From Furcasterigmium furcatum (Eukaryota; Ascomycota; Sordariomycetes; Glomerellales; Plectosphaerellaceae), in contig BCIA01000005.1 of NCBI GenBank assembly GCA_001599815.1, forward strand, positions 4,348,472 through 4,412,471: a stretch of DNA of 64,000 nt, in the 5' to 3' direction. Within the stretch, counting starts at the first letter, position 1, and each line of letters begins with the position of its first letter. A model generated the notes under the pieces. The model ran no database searches. It was given only the letters and a program-made list of their open reading frames with translations, and was not told the origin of the DNA. Below, one piece after another: positions 31,714 to 42,689 of the stretch. Position numbers and translations under genes: made by a program.

Positions 31714-34700
31714 ATGGCGAGTCCCACGAACGAGAAGGCGGGCGACGCTGGTGGCCATGACGATGCAACTCACCAGACAAAGCCTTCAAGACTGAAGCGC
31801 TACATTGACAAGCTGGGACTCAATGCTCCCATCTTAATCATCATGTTGAAGTTAGACTCCAGTCTCTGCCCTGCTGCTGCTTCTTCGTCTTCGTCATCCA
31901 AGATATCTCATAGTAACATGTTCATCTCCTCAGGGGTTCACTTCCTCCCACCATCGGCATCGCCATGTACCAATCGACGGCCATCTCCTCCTACTTCCGC
32001 ACCCTAGGCTACCTCATCCCAATCATCTCCATCCTCTGTGTCCCCATCCTTCCCCGCGCCAAATTCGTCCAGCTCTTCGCACTCAACCTGCTCGCCATGT
32101 GCCTCGGCGCGGCGGTCTCCCTTCTGATCGTCTGGTCCTCCGTCCAGGCACGCAACAACACCTCAAGCGCCGCGTCCCCAGCAGCCAGCTTAGGTCCCCC
32201 GCCGTATAACTCGTCTCAGTCCGCAGTCTGCGGAGTATGGCTGTTCTTCAACATCTGGGCCGCGAACTTCATGCGGGCCGCCCTTCCGAGCTTCACCATG
32301 CCCGTGATCATCTACGGCATCTTTGTCAGTATCAGCGCCACCACAGCGGTCACTATCGTCACGACCGCGATGGCGGAGGCATTTGTCAAGCAGCTGTTGT
32401 GCGCGATGCTGTTTGGGCTGGGACTGGCAACCGGCGTCTCCCTCCTCGTCTTTCCCGTTACCAGTCGCAGGGTTGTCATGGCGGAGTTCAAGGCGATCAT
32501 CGGCGTTCTGAGGAAGGCCGGGATGGAGGAGAGGAAGTTCTTGGAGGATTTTCTCGCCAACCAAGGACTCGGGAGCAAGGTTACAGCGGACTCGCTCAGC
32601 GCAACGACGAGTGCAATCCGGACTCTGACTGCGAAAGCCCGCGGCGATTTGGTCTATGCCAAACGGGAACTGGCATGGGGGCATCTGGATGCCGCGGATC
32701 TGAGCGAGACGTTCTCCCTGATTTGCAACGTCATGATTCCAATGTGAGCTCCTCCCCTTTTCCCGGTGCTTGCCACTTACACGGCTGACTGCCTGGTGTA
32801 GAGTAGCGATGAGCCGTATTATCGACGCAGTCTGCCAACAGTCCAAGGGGCAACGGGATGAGGGTGCCGGCCAAGACACGGGAGATCGGCTCCCTCCAAA
32901 GGAAGAAGAGGAGAACCGGGATCTCAACGATGTCATGAAGGAGTTCCACGAGCCGTTCCAATCCCTCGCCAAATCAATCGACCAGGGACTCCAACATGCC
33001 GGCATTTGTCTGCAAATCCTGCCCAAGCCAAAGACATCCAAGAAGTCAAGCCCCAGCGGAGGCGGCTACGACGTCGAGGCCCATCTCGAACCGGTCAACC
33101 CGGGCGACAAGGGGTTCGGAAAGATTGTGGAAGAGAACATTCAGAGAGCCTGTTTGCAGAATGACCGCATCCTCCAGCACTGGGTTCGGGAAGTAAATAC
33201 GCGAGGGGTCGACGAGGGGACCGTGATGCGTTCGCGCGCCCTGCGAGCGCAGTCCTATTTTGTCGTATACATGGAACCGCTGATCCGTGCCTCTGCCGAC
33301 GCCGTGCGGAATCTCGTCGAGTTCGCTGACAACAAGGTCGAGAATGGTACGATGAGCCACAAACGCCTCATTACCGGGTCGAAACATCTCCTGCGGAAGT
33401 GGGTGGTGAGCATCTTCACGAACCGCAAGTCGGATGCGAACCAGGGTCCCGATATCTCGGAGCTGGATGATGTCTACTACTACGGCGGGAGTTTCAGCCC
33501 GCAGATGGACCCGGAGCATCTCCCTGCGACGAGCGTCTGGCAGCGCATCGGAAACGGGCTTCGTGCCGTCTCGGCGGCGCTGGGATCGAGGGAGTCCGGC
33601 TTCGGGCTTCGGGTTGCCTGCGCTACCATGACGGTGGGCATCCTGGCCTTCCTGGAGGAGACCCAGAGATTCTTCCTGGACCAGAGGCTTATATGGGCTC
33701 TCATCACCATCGCCCTGTGGATGACAACAAGTGAGTTCTCGTCGCGTGGCCTTCTTGGCCCTGCTTCAGTAGTATCAGTCCCTGACGCTTCTCAGCCTCC
33801 GGTCAGACCGTGTTCGGCTTCTACCTGCGAGTGGGCGGAACGCTTCTCGGCATGGTCTTCTCGCTCATCATCTGGTACATCGTCGACCAGAAGACCGCGG
33901 GCGTCATCGTCTTCCTGTGGCTCTTCATGTTCATCGAGTGCTACTTTTTCAAATTTGCCCGGCTTATCCCGGCTGTCATCATCACCATCGTCACTCAGAT
34001 CATCATCGTCGGCTACGGGCTGCAGGTACGGCAGATCGGCGAGGCCGTAGCCACTGCGACAGGACAGCCATATTACCCGTAAGAGCCCACCTGACATTGT
34101 TCCTCACGTATCACGAGCTAATGCTGCGCGCCCTCAAGGACCTACCTGCTGGGCCCATATCGACTCGCCGTGGTAGCCGGAGGCAGCTTGGTCGCCTTCT
34201 TCTGGACGGTCTTCCCCTCTCCCCTGACCGACCGGACCTGGCTCCGGATGAATCTCGCGACAAGCATGTACGTCCTCGGGAACTACTTCAGCGCGGCAGT
34301 CTCGACGTTCGAGTCCCGCCTCGCGGAGGAAGAAGGCGTCAAGGACCCGACGTCGCCGGCCACGCACCACCTGTCATCGGCCCGGCGGAAGACATTTGAG
34401 AAGATCGTACGGCTCGTGTCGTCCGTCGAGTCCCACATCCAATGGCAGCGGTGGGAACCGGCCATCGGCGGCCGGTTTCCCACCGAGGCGTACGGGGAGA
34501 TCAGCATGCGTTGCGCGCGGATCATGGGCTGGATATCTCTCATGAGCTACGCCCTGACACGAACGCGTCAGGGAAACAAGACGGGGGGGAAGGCACGGGC
34601 GGAAGCGCAAGGCCGGAGCGCTGGCGCATCGGACGGCGGCGCTGCTGGGACCCAAAAGGGGCTGTCGTATCCGGAAGATGTTCAGAGGGTCGAACAAACA

Positions 34701-35120
34701 CACCGTGCTGTGTTGGCGGTGCTGGGGTCCCTTTCGAGCTCGCTGCTGTCAGGCAGGCGGTTGCCTCCCCTGGCGACTGTTTCTCACCCACACGGGACGA
34801 TCTGGAGACCGAGGCTGCTCCTGGATGAGTCGATCCCGGATTCGCTCCAGCCGGTTCCCGGTCAGCATGGGGAGGATGGCATCGTGGCTGGTAACTCCAC
34901 GGCCCACCGGCGACCAGATTTCGAGCTGAATGGCTTCTTCATCACGGAGCTATGCATCGACCTCATATGCGACGACGTTGACGGGTTGAGACGGGCCGTT
35001 CGCAGTCTGGTAGGGGAGGTTGATTTCAGCGTCCGGGTTGATGATGGCCGCCTAGGTAAGGGAACGGCCGGCGAGGGAGCAGGGCAACATGATATTGGGA
35101 AGGCAAGGAAGCGGCGATGA
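31714..35120 (+). CDS. ArAE_2/FUSC-type multi-spanning membrane protein (putative ER transporter, DUF2421-like)
   Basis: Exons 31714-31850, 31934-32743, 32802-33730, 33796-34078 and 34139-35120 (introns 83, 58, 65, 60 bp) give 1046 residues. Two membrane bundles are visible. The first runs ILIIMLKGSLPPTIGIAMYQ, YFRTLGYLIPIISILCVPIL, LFALNLLAMCLGAAVSLLIV and further helices. After a long charged cytosolic region, the second follows (ACATMTVGILAFLEETQRFF, LIWALITIALWMTTTSGQTV, FGFYLRVGGTLLGMVFSLII, AVIITIVTQIIIVGYGLQ, YRLAVVAGGSLVAFFWTVFP). This double arrangement is typical of fungal proteins with an ER-transporter 6TM N-terminal domain and a DUF2421/aromatic-acid-exporter-like domain, loosely linked to brefeldin A sensitivity. 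The substrate is unknown. Confidence 0.85.
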
Positions 35121-35453
35121 TAACGGGCGGGGCAGCTGTGAGAGCTCTTCAGCAAGGTGATATGAATGTTCAAGGAGGGCGCTGCGACTCGTGAACCCGA
35201 CTAGAGCTTGAGTTGGTGTTTTGGCAGCCGTCGACGGGCGGCGGCGTCCAGTGGGCCGAGTGCCGGAAATAGCCGGGCCAGCCAGTGACAGTGCCCGGGC
35301 AGGAGCTTCAAGCTTACCTAATCTTTCCGAGCACGGAAAGTACCTCCGTACCTCAGCCGACGTTACTGCGTGCGGCGGCATCATTTCGTGACGTCCCAAA
35401 AGATTCTCGCCAGACCGACGTCCAATTGCCTCAATCCCCCCATTGAGCGGACC
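35121..35453. promoter_or_regulatory. Promoter of the MICOS subunit gene
   Basis: A 333-bp tandem gap (both genes on +). CCAAT at 35423-35427 lies 27 bp before the ATG. No other gene seen. Confidence 0.4.
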
Positions 35454-36342
35454 ATGGCTGCCAGACTGCTACTCCAAGGGGTAAGTTGGACTCGAGCATC
35501 GTCTGGAATGGTACTCCGATGTTAATTTCCCGCCCCAGCGCGCTGCGACGGCAGCATCAGCCGCCATCCTGACCGGCTTCGCCCTGACACCCAGGACGGC
35601 CTACGCCGAAACTCCTGAGCCGCGATACGTGAGCTCCCCCCGACCCGCCGAGCCAGTCCCTCGCGGCACGCTGACGTCCCGCTAGAACAAGAAGCCCATC
35701 TACGACGACTTTGAGATCCCCGCGACGAAGACCCTCACCCCCGAGCCCGCCGCCGAGCCCGTCGAGAAGCAGCCCGTCGCCGCCGCCCCGGCACCCCAAG
35801 AACCCTCCTCCCACAAGGCCCATGGCCCGTCGCCCACGGACAGGCTAGCCGTGCAGATCGGCAAGGCCCGCCTGTTCGCGTACGAGTACGCCCTCGCGGC
35901 CGAGAACGCCGTCAACCGCACCATGGACCGCGCCTTCGACCTCGAGCAGTCCTTCACCAACACCGTCGCCTCCCTCGCCCCCGCCCGCGAGTCCGGCGAG
36001 AAGCTCATGCCCGGCGCCGTCTACGTCCTCGTCGCCGCCATGGCCGGCAGCATCGTCACCCGCCGCAGCAACATCCTCCTCCGCGCCACCGCGCCCCTCG
36101 CCTTCGGCGTCACCGCCGGATGGACCCTCATCCCCGTCACCATGCGCAACGTCTCCGACCTCGCGTGGAAGTACGAGCAGCGCTTCCCCGCCGTCGCCGA
36201 GGGACACATCAAGATCCGCGACGGCCTGCACCAGGGCGTCCGCTTCGCCAAGGTCCACACCGACCTCGGCGCCCGGTACGTCGACGAGGTCGTCACGGAC
36301 GCGAGGGAGACGGTCGAGGGCTGGGTGAGGAAGGGGAAATGA
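35454..36342 (+). CDS. MICOS subunit MIC26/MIC27-like (apolipoprotein O family)
   Basis: Exons 35454-35480, 35539-35628 and 35686-36342 (introns 58 and 57 bp) give 257 residues. The 9-codon first exon supplies the start of a mitochondrial presequence (MAARLLLQGRAATAASAAIL). A Pro-rich linker leads to KKPIYDDFEIPATKTLTPEP, then a helical region (VQIGKARLFAYEYALAAENA) and two hydrophobic segments, MPGAVYVLVAAMAGSIVTRR and LLRATAPLAFGVTAGWTLIP, the hallmark hairpin of ApoO/MIC26-27 in the inner mitochondrial membrane. These proteins help form and maintain crista junctions. The yeast relatives are Mic26 and Mic27; which is the true orthologue cannot be decided here. Confidence 0.87.
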
Positions 36343-36602
36343 ACAAAAAGGGCAGCAGAGCGCCGGACAGAGCGTTGTAACATAGAAGCCGGATAGACAT
36401 GGAATGAGTTTTCTTTGTTTTAGCTATGCTGCCTACCCACCACATGGGGGCCAGAAGCATCAGAGAATAAGAAGGTTAAATGCAAAGTACGGAGTCGCTC
36501 TCTTCTATGACCGTGTAAATGCCCGACCACCGCCCGCCACGCGGCTCTTCCAAACGCCTGTTGTATGCATATATGTCCGTTTGATCCCGCCTGAAAGCCG
36601 GA

Positions 36603-37930
36603 TCACGCCGCTTGAGCTGGCTCGACGGCCGCCTGGGTGGCGTTGGTTGTAGGGTTTGCTGGCCGGACCCCCCTTTCTGAGAGGTTCTTCCGAGGCTGGT
36701 TTGCACGGCTCTGGGCCATCTGGCCCCCCGCCGCCAGAGCACTGTTGTTGGCCTGCTTGTTGGCCTTCTTGCCCTTCTTGCCGGTCTTGCCGGTCTTCTG
36801 CCCTTCAGGATCAATGTCCAGGACGCCATCGGTGTCTCTCGCCCGCTCCGCCAGATGATCCAGGCCAAACACCTGGCAGAGCTGGGTGTAGCTCTTCGAC
36901 TGCGTGACGAGCCTGTACTCGGGGGCCTTGCCGGGGACTATCTGCGCAAGGAGGTACTTGGTGTTGGCGAACCAGTTATTCACGTCCATGGCGAGGTTGA
37001 GGTACGTCTCGGCGACGTCCTTCCAGGGGACCATGCCTCCGTCGGCGCCGGATCGGAAGCAGCTCGAGTTCTTCTCGGCGGATGTGGCGATCATGGCGCC
37101 GTCCGTGCCGAACTCCTCGACGAGCTTGGCGGCGTGGTCGCGCGACTCGACGTCGCCGTTCATGAGGCACGCGACGCCGGCCTCGCGGCAGATGTCGGCG
37201 ATCATGCGCAGCTGGCCCCGGATGGCGGCCTCCCGCGGCCGCATCGGCGTGGTGCGGCAGTGGACCGTCAGGCCGGTGATGCCCGTGGCGACCAGGCGGC
37301 GCACGAGGGCTTCCGTCTCGGCGGGGGTCTCGAGGATGCGGATCTTGACGCTGATGCCAATGTTGAACTCGGGCGCGATGTTCTTGACGAGCGCCTCGAG
37401 GATGGCGCAGAGCTTGTCCGGCGTCCGGAGGAGGGCCGCGCCCATGCCGGAGTGCGTGCTGAAGGGCTTGGGGCAGCCGGCGTTGAGGTCGATGCCGTAG
37501 ACGTCCGCTGCGACGAGGCGGGCTGCTTGCACGGCGAGCTCCGGATCCGACGTTCCGATCTGGAAGATGAGCTTCCCCGCCTCCTTACTGGGGTCCACTC
37601 TGAATATGATTGATTCTTTCGCCTCCTGCTGCGGCTGCTTCTGTGCGTTGGAGGGGAGTTTCGTCCAGTCGATCGTCTTCGTGATGGGGTTCTCTCTGCG
37701 CGTGGTGCCGAGGATGGCCTTGTCGACAGTCTCGGGGCCTGGGGCTGTTAGCTGGAAGACAAGAAACTACCGTCGAGGGGCGACTTACTCCATACGAGAT
37801 CTGCGCCGTAGTGAAGCGCCAGGAGTCGCGATGGGAGTTCTCCCGAGCGGACCATGGGCGCAAGGACGACTTTGCCCCTGTAGTCGACGCCGCGGGCGGG
37901 GATGGGGACCTTTTTCGCGCCGGATGCCAT
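36603..37930 (-). CDS. DUS2: tRNA-dihydrouridine(20) synthase
   Basis: Exons 37930-37789 and 37738-36603 (50-bp intron, GTAAGT...CAG) give 425 residues. An FMN/TIM-barrel Dus enzyme: KVVLAPMVRSGELPSRLLAL opens the barrel, YGIDLNAGCPKPFSTHSGMG contains catalytic Cys136, and ISVKIRILETPAET, TVHCRTTPMRPREAA and VACLMNGDVESRDHA bind flavin and tRNA. The DLVW and GTTRRE features place it with Dus2 (yeast Smm1), which reduces U20. The C-terminus after residue 340 is Lys/Ala/Asn-rich (KTGKTGKKGKKANKQANN), longer than the yeast enzyme, and may help bind RNA. Divergent from the pyrophosphatase gene. Confidence 0.92.
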
Positions 37931-38579
37931 GATTCTGCCGATTGATCGCTGTATCATCGCAGGTGAGGGTTATTCCATGCCTTTCGGCAATAGAGATGAG
38001 CGTCTCCAGAATCTTGGCCGAGTCTTCGCGTCGACAGTGACTCTGCGCTCGAGATGGTCATCCAAAAATCTAGGGTGGCGGTCTTATCGATAAGGTGCCG
38101 GGGGTCAAGCCACTGGAGGAAGGAACCACTCAGGGGGTGAGGCTGGTGGCCGAGGTTTTCTCCTGGGTCACAGGTCGTTGACCCGACCATCCCTTTGCCC
38201 GTCGCGAAGAGCTCTCATCACTTCAACAATTCTGTTCATTGTATCAACATTGCCTGTGTATCATACCTGTATCACTTATCTATTCTCGTCTCTCATCATC
38301 TGACCTTTTACTCACGTCGCCCTTGGGCCGGCACCAATCCACAGCGAGCTCGACTAATACCCGTACCTCGGAAACTCGGGAGAAGGGTCGAGTCAAGCCA
38401 CGGCAGACCGAGAACAATCCCGAAGTACACACACGGCTGAGACCACACATAGCTGGGCGTCACGAGCCGGCTCCCACTGCAGATCTCCTCATCGTCCTCC
38501 CGTCCCCCGTTCCCGACCAAGTACCGCGCCTAATCCCTATAAGGGGCCTCCCCTCCGGATTACTCGCAGCAACTCTCAT
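37931..38579. promoter_or_regulatory. Divergent promoter: DUS2 / pyrophosphatase
   Basis: A 649-bp gap between the divergent ATGs at 37930 and 38580 (the alternative pyrophosphatase start is 39015). A pyrimidine-rich stretch at about 38220-38320 (CTTCAACAATTCTG, CTATTCTCGTCTCTC) looks like a fungal core promoter/5' leader. Confidence 0.4.
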
Positions 38580-40128
38580 ATGCATCCCCCACGAGCCCAA
38601 GCCCTCTGGAAGACGGCGAACCACCTGCACCACAGGCTCAGCGCATCCGCCGGTGCATCTCCGCGTTCCCCAAGAGCTGGTGCTGCCGCCCTTGCTGCGC
38701 TTCTTCCTCAGGCGGCGACAGGAGCTCCGGTTCGGCCCCAGGCGCGGGCCAATCATTCGGCCACACTGGCGTCGCACACCAAAAGGGCAGGGGCCACCGC
38801 TGCCCCTCCCCCTCCTTCCACTCCCGCGCCAGCTCTTGCATCATTTGCCAGCGGGAGAACCACTTCGCAAACGCTTTCCGCTCGAGCGAATATTTCTTCC
38901 TCCCCTTCACAACGCACCGCCCAGATTGCCCGTCACTTCTCGACGGCAACACCGCAAGCCTCTTCGCAAACACCATCATCGTCGTCAACCTCAGCCGCCG
39001 CTGATTCGCCCACAATGGCCTCGCCCTACACCACCCGCAAGATCGCGGCTCCCCACACCCTCGAGCACCGCGTCTACATCGAGAAGGATGGCGTCCCCGT
39101 CTCCCCCTTCCACGACATCCCCCTGTACGCCAACAAGGAGCAGAACATCCTCAACATGATCGTTGAGATCCCCCGCTGGACCAACGCCAAGCTCGAGGTT
39201 CGTGGCTCTTCGTCTCTCTCTGCGTCTCCCTCCCATTACCCCTCCATGCCTCTGCCCCTCACCACGTCAAGACCCGCGCCCCAAAAGCCTCACCCGCGGC
39301 CAATTGGCTAACACAACCTGTACCAGATCTCCAAGGAGGAGCTCCTCAACCCCATCAAGCAGGACATCAAGAAGGGCAAGCTTCGCTTCGTCCGCAACTG
39401 CTTCCCCCACAAGGGCTACCTCTGGAACTACGGCGCCTTCCCCCAGACCTGGGAGGACCCCAACGTCGTCCACCCCGAGACCAAGGCCAAGGGTGACAAC
39501 GACCCTCTCGACGTCTGCGAGATCGGCGAGCTCGTCGGCTACACCGGCCAGGTCAAGCAGGTCAAGGTCCTCGGTGTCATGGCCCTTCTCGACGAGGAGG
39601 AGACCGACTGGAAGGTCATCGTCATCGACATCAACGACCCCCTTGCCCCCAAGCTGAACGACGTCGAGGACGTCGAGCGCCACCTGCCCGGCCTTCTCCG
39701 CGCCACCAACGAGTGGTTCCGCATCTACAAGATCCCCGACGGCAAGCCCGAGAACCAGTTCGCCTTCACCGGCGAGTGCAAGAACAAGAAGTACGTGCCG
39801 CGATTCACCCTTGGCTCATGCCGTTCTCATTACTGACCAACCGCCAGGTACGCCCACGACGTCATCCACGAGTGCGCCGAGGCCTGGGACAGGCTCATCG
39901 CTGGCAAGACCCCTGCCGGTGGTATCTCTCTGTAAGTCGAACACCTTGCTCTCAGGTGCGTTGCATTGATCACTGACCGCCATCAGCACCAACCTTACTG
40001 TCGGCGAGTCCCCTGCCCGCGTCAGCCCCTCCGACCTTCCCCAGATCCCCGCCAACCAGGAGCTCCTCCCTGAGAAGATCGACCCTTCCATCGACAAGTG
40101 GTTCTTCATCTCCGGTGCCGCCCAGTAA
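38580..40128 (+). CDS. IPP1: Inorganic pyrophosphatase, with an in-frame N-terminal extension
   Basis: Exons 38580-39197, 39327-39790, 39848-39931 and 39987-40128. From the ATG at 39015 (MASPYTTRKIAAPHTLEHRV) the protein is 290 residues, matching yeast Ipp1. Active-site landmarks: IVEIPRWTNAKLEISKEELL, FPHKGYLWNYGAFPQTWEDP, and the metal motif GDNDPLDVCEIGELV, with VLGVMALLDEEETDWKVIVI and NEWFRIYKIPDGKPENQFAF. It hydrolyses PPi to drive biosynthesis in the cytosol and nucleus. The frame stays open back to an ATG at 38580, adding 145 residues that are Arg/Ser/Ala-rich, almost without acid, and end RTAQIARHFSTATPQ, a presequence-like cleavage motif. One gene may thus make cytosolic and mitochondrial forms. 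All splice joints keep frame. Confidence 0.93.
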
Positions 40129-40569
40129 GCGTTTCACCGCTGATGCTGAATGCGGCCATGTCCGCATTGCCACCTCGCTCGTGAGACGATTTGTGAGCTG
40201 TTCGCGAAGCAAAAACAACAAAAGATGTCCATCTGGTGAGCCGAGACACGATCTTCAACCGAGATTTTGTACCCATCGAGGTCGCTCCGGTAGTGGATCG
40301 GGTTGGCAGCTGGTTGCTAGAAGATAATACCAAAGTTACTTGATCACATGATGCCCTGCCGCCGTGAGCGGACGTGATGACTCTGAAGTGGTGGAAGTTG
40401 CAGTGCCGTTGTAAGCTTGTTATACAAACGCTCTTGCTACAGAGCACTCCTCCGTGACATTGGCGAATATTGCCCCTGCTGTCCAGGGTATTCGTCCGAC
40501 CCAAACGCCGTTACATGCATAGCATACACACACGCTGTATTGTACAAATCTTTCCCCATGTCCCTCTTC
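40129..40569. other. Convergent 3' intergenic region
   Basis: These 441 bp lie between the pyrophosphatase (+) and mL53 (-) stops. Nothing beyond 3' UTR sequence was recognised. Confidence 0.4.
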
Positions 40570-40927
40570 CTAGCCATCGTTGAGATCAGACGCCTTCTGC
40601 ATGACGCGGGAATATCGGTCGACCTCCTCGATGAGGCCCTTGATGCCGATCTTGGAGCAGTCGAACTTGAGCTCCTTGCCGTCCTCTGGAAGCTGGTCAG
40701 CCCACTCGCGCCACACGGGGTTTTCAACCGGGTACTGGAGACGTACTGAACTTGACGGACAGCGACGGCGGCTCCTGCGACGTCTTGGGCAGCAGGACGG
40801 TGTTGAGGACCATGCCGGACTGGCGCGCCGTGGGCGGCACGGAGGAGAGGAAGAGGCGCGCGGTGCGGGCGGTCGGGGAGAAGGGGTTGAAGCGCGTGGT
40901 GACCTCGGTCATGAACTTGGTCATCAT
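40570..40927 (-). CDS. Mitochondrial large-subunit ribosomal protein mL53
   Basis: Exons 40927-40747 and 40685-40570 (61-bp intron, GTACGT donor, CTTCCAG acceptor, GCTGAC branch point) give 98 residues. MMTKFMTEVTTRFNPFSPTA and RLFLSSVPPTARQSGMVLNT then LLPKTSQEPPSLSVKF form the N-terminal half; KDGKELKFDCSKIGIKGLIE closes the thioredoxin-like fold. This is the fungal mL53 family (yeast Mrpl44), a protein of the mitochondrial 54S subunit. The frame is open upstream to an ATG at 41086 through Pro/Ser-rich sequence; I chose 40927 because family members start at this motif, but a longer presequence form is possible. Confidence 0.88.
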
Positions 40928-41243
40928 CTTGGGCGGCGGGGGGACAGCAACGGCTGTCGCGGGCGGGCCGGTTGGGGGAGTATCGTCGGTGCTGGGCCTC
41001 GAATGCGACAGTGAAAGTCGTCGTGGCCGTCGTCCGGAGCTTTGAGGCGATCCAAAATTTTGGCATAGGGAAAGCTGGTATGCCATTATCGGGGCGGATC
41101 GGGCTAGTGAAGCGGCACCACCCTGAGTGAGGTGGGTGTGGAGCTCGAGTGGCAGGTGCATTTCGTCACTGCAAAGGCCAGCTTCACGTTTCGAGACTAG
41201 GCAACTTCGACTTCCCAACTTTACAACCGCGCGAACACACGAC
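40928..41243. promoter_or_regulatory. Divergent promoter: mL53 / SEC20
   Basis: 316 bp separate the two ATGs. It contains the possible upstream mL53 start (41086) and no other gene. Confidence 0.4.
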
Positions 41244-42490
41244 ATGTCTTTCGAGGGCCTGCAGGAGCGCCTCACGGCGTTGCAGGAGACCACAGCGCAG
41301 CTCAAGGAGCTTATTGAACGGCTGCAGAATCTCGATTTCCAGCCGGGATCGGTGCCCCTCGGCGCAGACGAGGACAACGTCGCCTCGGAACTGAGCACGG
41401 AGATCGGCCAGATCCTCCGCGAGGAGGAGGATGAGATCGAGCTGCTGCAGGAGGAGGTCGAGGACCTGAGAGGCGGCCGGGCCGGGAGCGAAGCGGAGCA
41501 CACGAAGACGAGACTGAAAGATGGCGTGCTGATACTGAAGCAGGAGCTGAAGAGGTACGACCCCTCCTACCGGGAAGCTTACCTCGGGGTTTTTGGATGC
41601 TGATGATACGGGATAGTTCCCGGATCACGTTTAGGAAGGCCCAGATCGCGGCCAAGCGCAACCTCGCCTCCGCGCAGCGCCTCGAGCGCCGCCTCCTGCT
41701 ACAATCCTACTCCCAGCCCGTCTCGCAGGCCGGCTCGCCCCCGGGGGGCTCCGACGACGAAGCCCCCGGCCGCCCGGCCGCCGCCCAAGCTGTGCGCCAC
41801 CGGCACGCCCACGCCCAGCAGTCCTCCCTGACGGAGGAGGACAAGCAGACTGTCGGGGCGAGCGGGAACGTGACGGCGGCGCTGCGGCGGACGCACGACA
41901 TCATCGCCGCGGAGCTGGCGCGGAGCGAGTTCGCGCAGCAGACGTTGACGGAGTCCTCAGCGGCGCTGGCGAAGCTGGACGAGTCGTACGGGTCGCTGGA
42001 GGGCTTGCTGGCGAGCTCGAGGGACCTGCTGGGGACGCTTGTGCGGTCGCAGAAGAGCGACACGTGGTATCTCCAGACGGCGATGTATATGCTCCTCGTC
42101 ACGGGGGCGTGGCTGCTGTTCCGGAGGCTGCTGTTCGGGCCGCTTTGGTGGTTGGTGTGGTTGCCTGTGAAGACGCTGTATGAGGTTGTTATGGGTGGTG
42201 TTGGGGTTGGAAGCGCGGTGATGAGGCAGCAGCAAGGGGGGGAGGGGAGCTCGGCCGGGGTGGTGTTCGAGGAGGGGAGGGTGGAGGTCGATGGGATCCC
42301 TGGGGAGGAGTTGCCGACGGTGGATGTTGGGCAGAATGCTGAGCCGAGTGCGGCAGGGGATCCGGACTCGATGGTCGAGAAAGTTGGGAAGATCGTGGGA
42401 GACGTGCCGGAGCAGGCCGGAGAAGCCGAAGCCGAGCAGGTCGTGGCAGAAGAAGCTCCCGAAGCTCCGCAACAGAGAGATGAGCTTTAG
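41244..42490 (+). CDS. SEC20: SNARE protein Sec20 with C-terminal RDEL
   Basis: Exons 41244-41554 and 41617-42490 (62-bp intron) give 394 residues. N-terminal coiled coil (LQERLTALQETTAQLKELIE), an acidic stretch, then FRKAQIAAKRNLASAQRLER and LLLQ, typical of the Sec20 family before the SNARE-like helix (AALRRTHDIIAAELARSEFA; LTESSAALAKLDESYGSLEG; LASSRDLLGTL). One membrane segment follows (WYLQTAMYMLLVTGAWLLFR). Sec20 acts with Ufe1, Use1 and Sec22 in fusion of Golgi-derived COPI vesicles at the ER. The lumenal tail ends QQRDEL, an ER-retrieval-type signal; yeast Sec20 ends HDEL. An alternative acceptor at 41635 would drop six residues in frame; I kept 41616 because it preserves the conserved Phe-Arg-Lys. 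Confidence 0.88.
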
Positions 42491-42689
42491 GGGAAGAAGG
42501 GAGCATCACAATAGCAATGATATCAAGACGTTCATGATCATGCGGGCAGACAACGGTGTTGTGGAGGGAGCTTCACAGGTGTCATCACGCCATGCTGAGG
42601 CCCCGGACTATTGCCGATCTCCTCCAGTGCCCCATCTCACACCCAATGTCTCCCAGCAAACAAGACTCTGCAACGAACAATCAGCACCC

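Noticed and set aside
31218..31727. Overlapping ORFs on both strands upstream of the ArAE-type gene
   Set aside because: No domain or coding-like residue pattern; the region is a divergent promoter.
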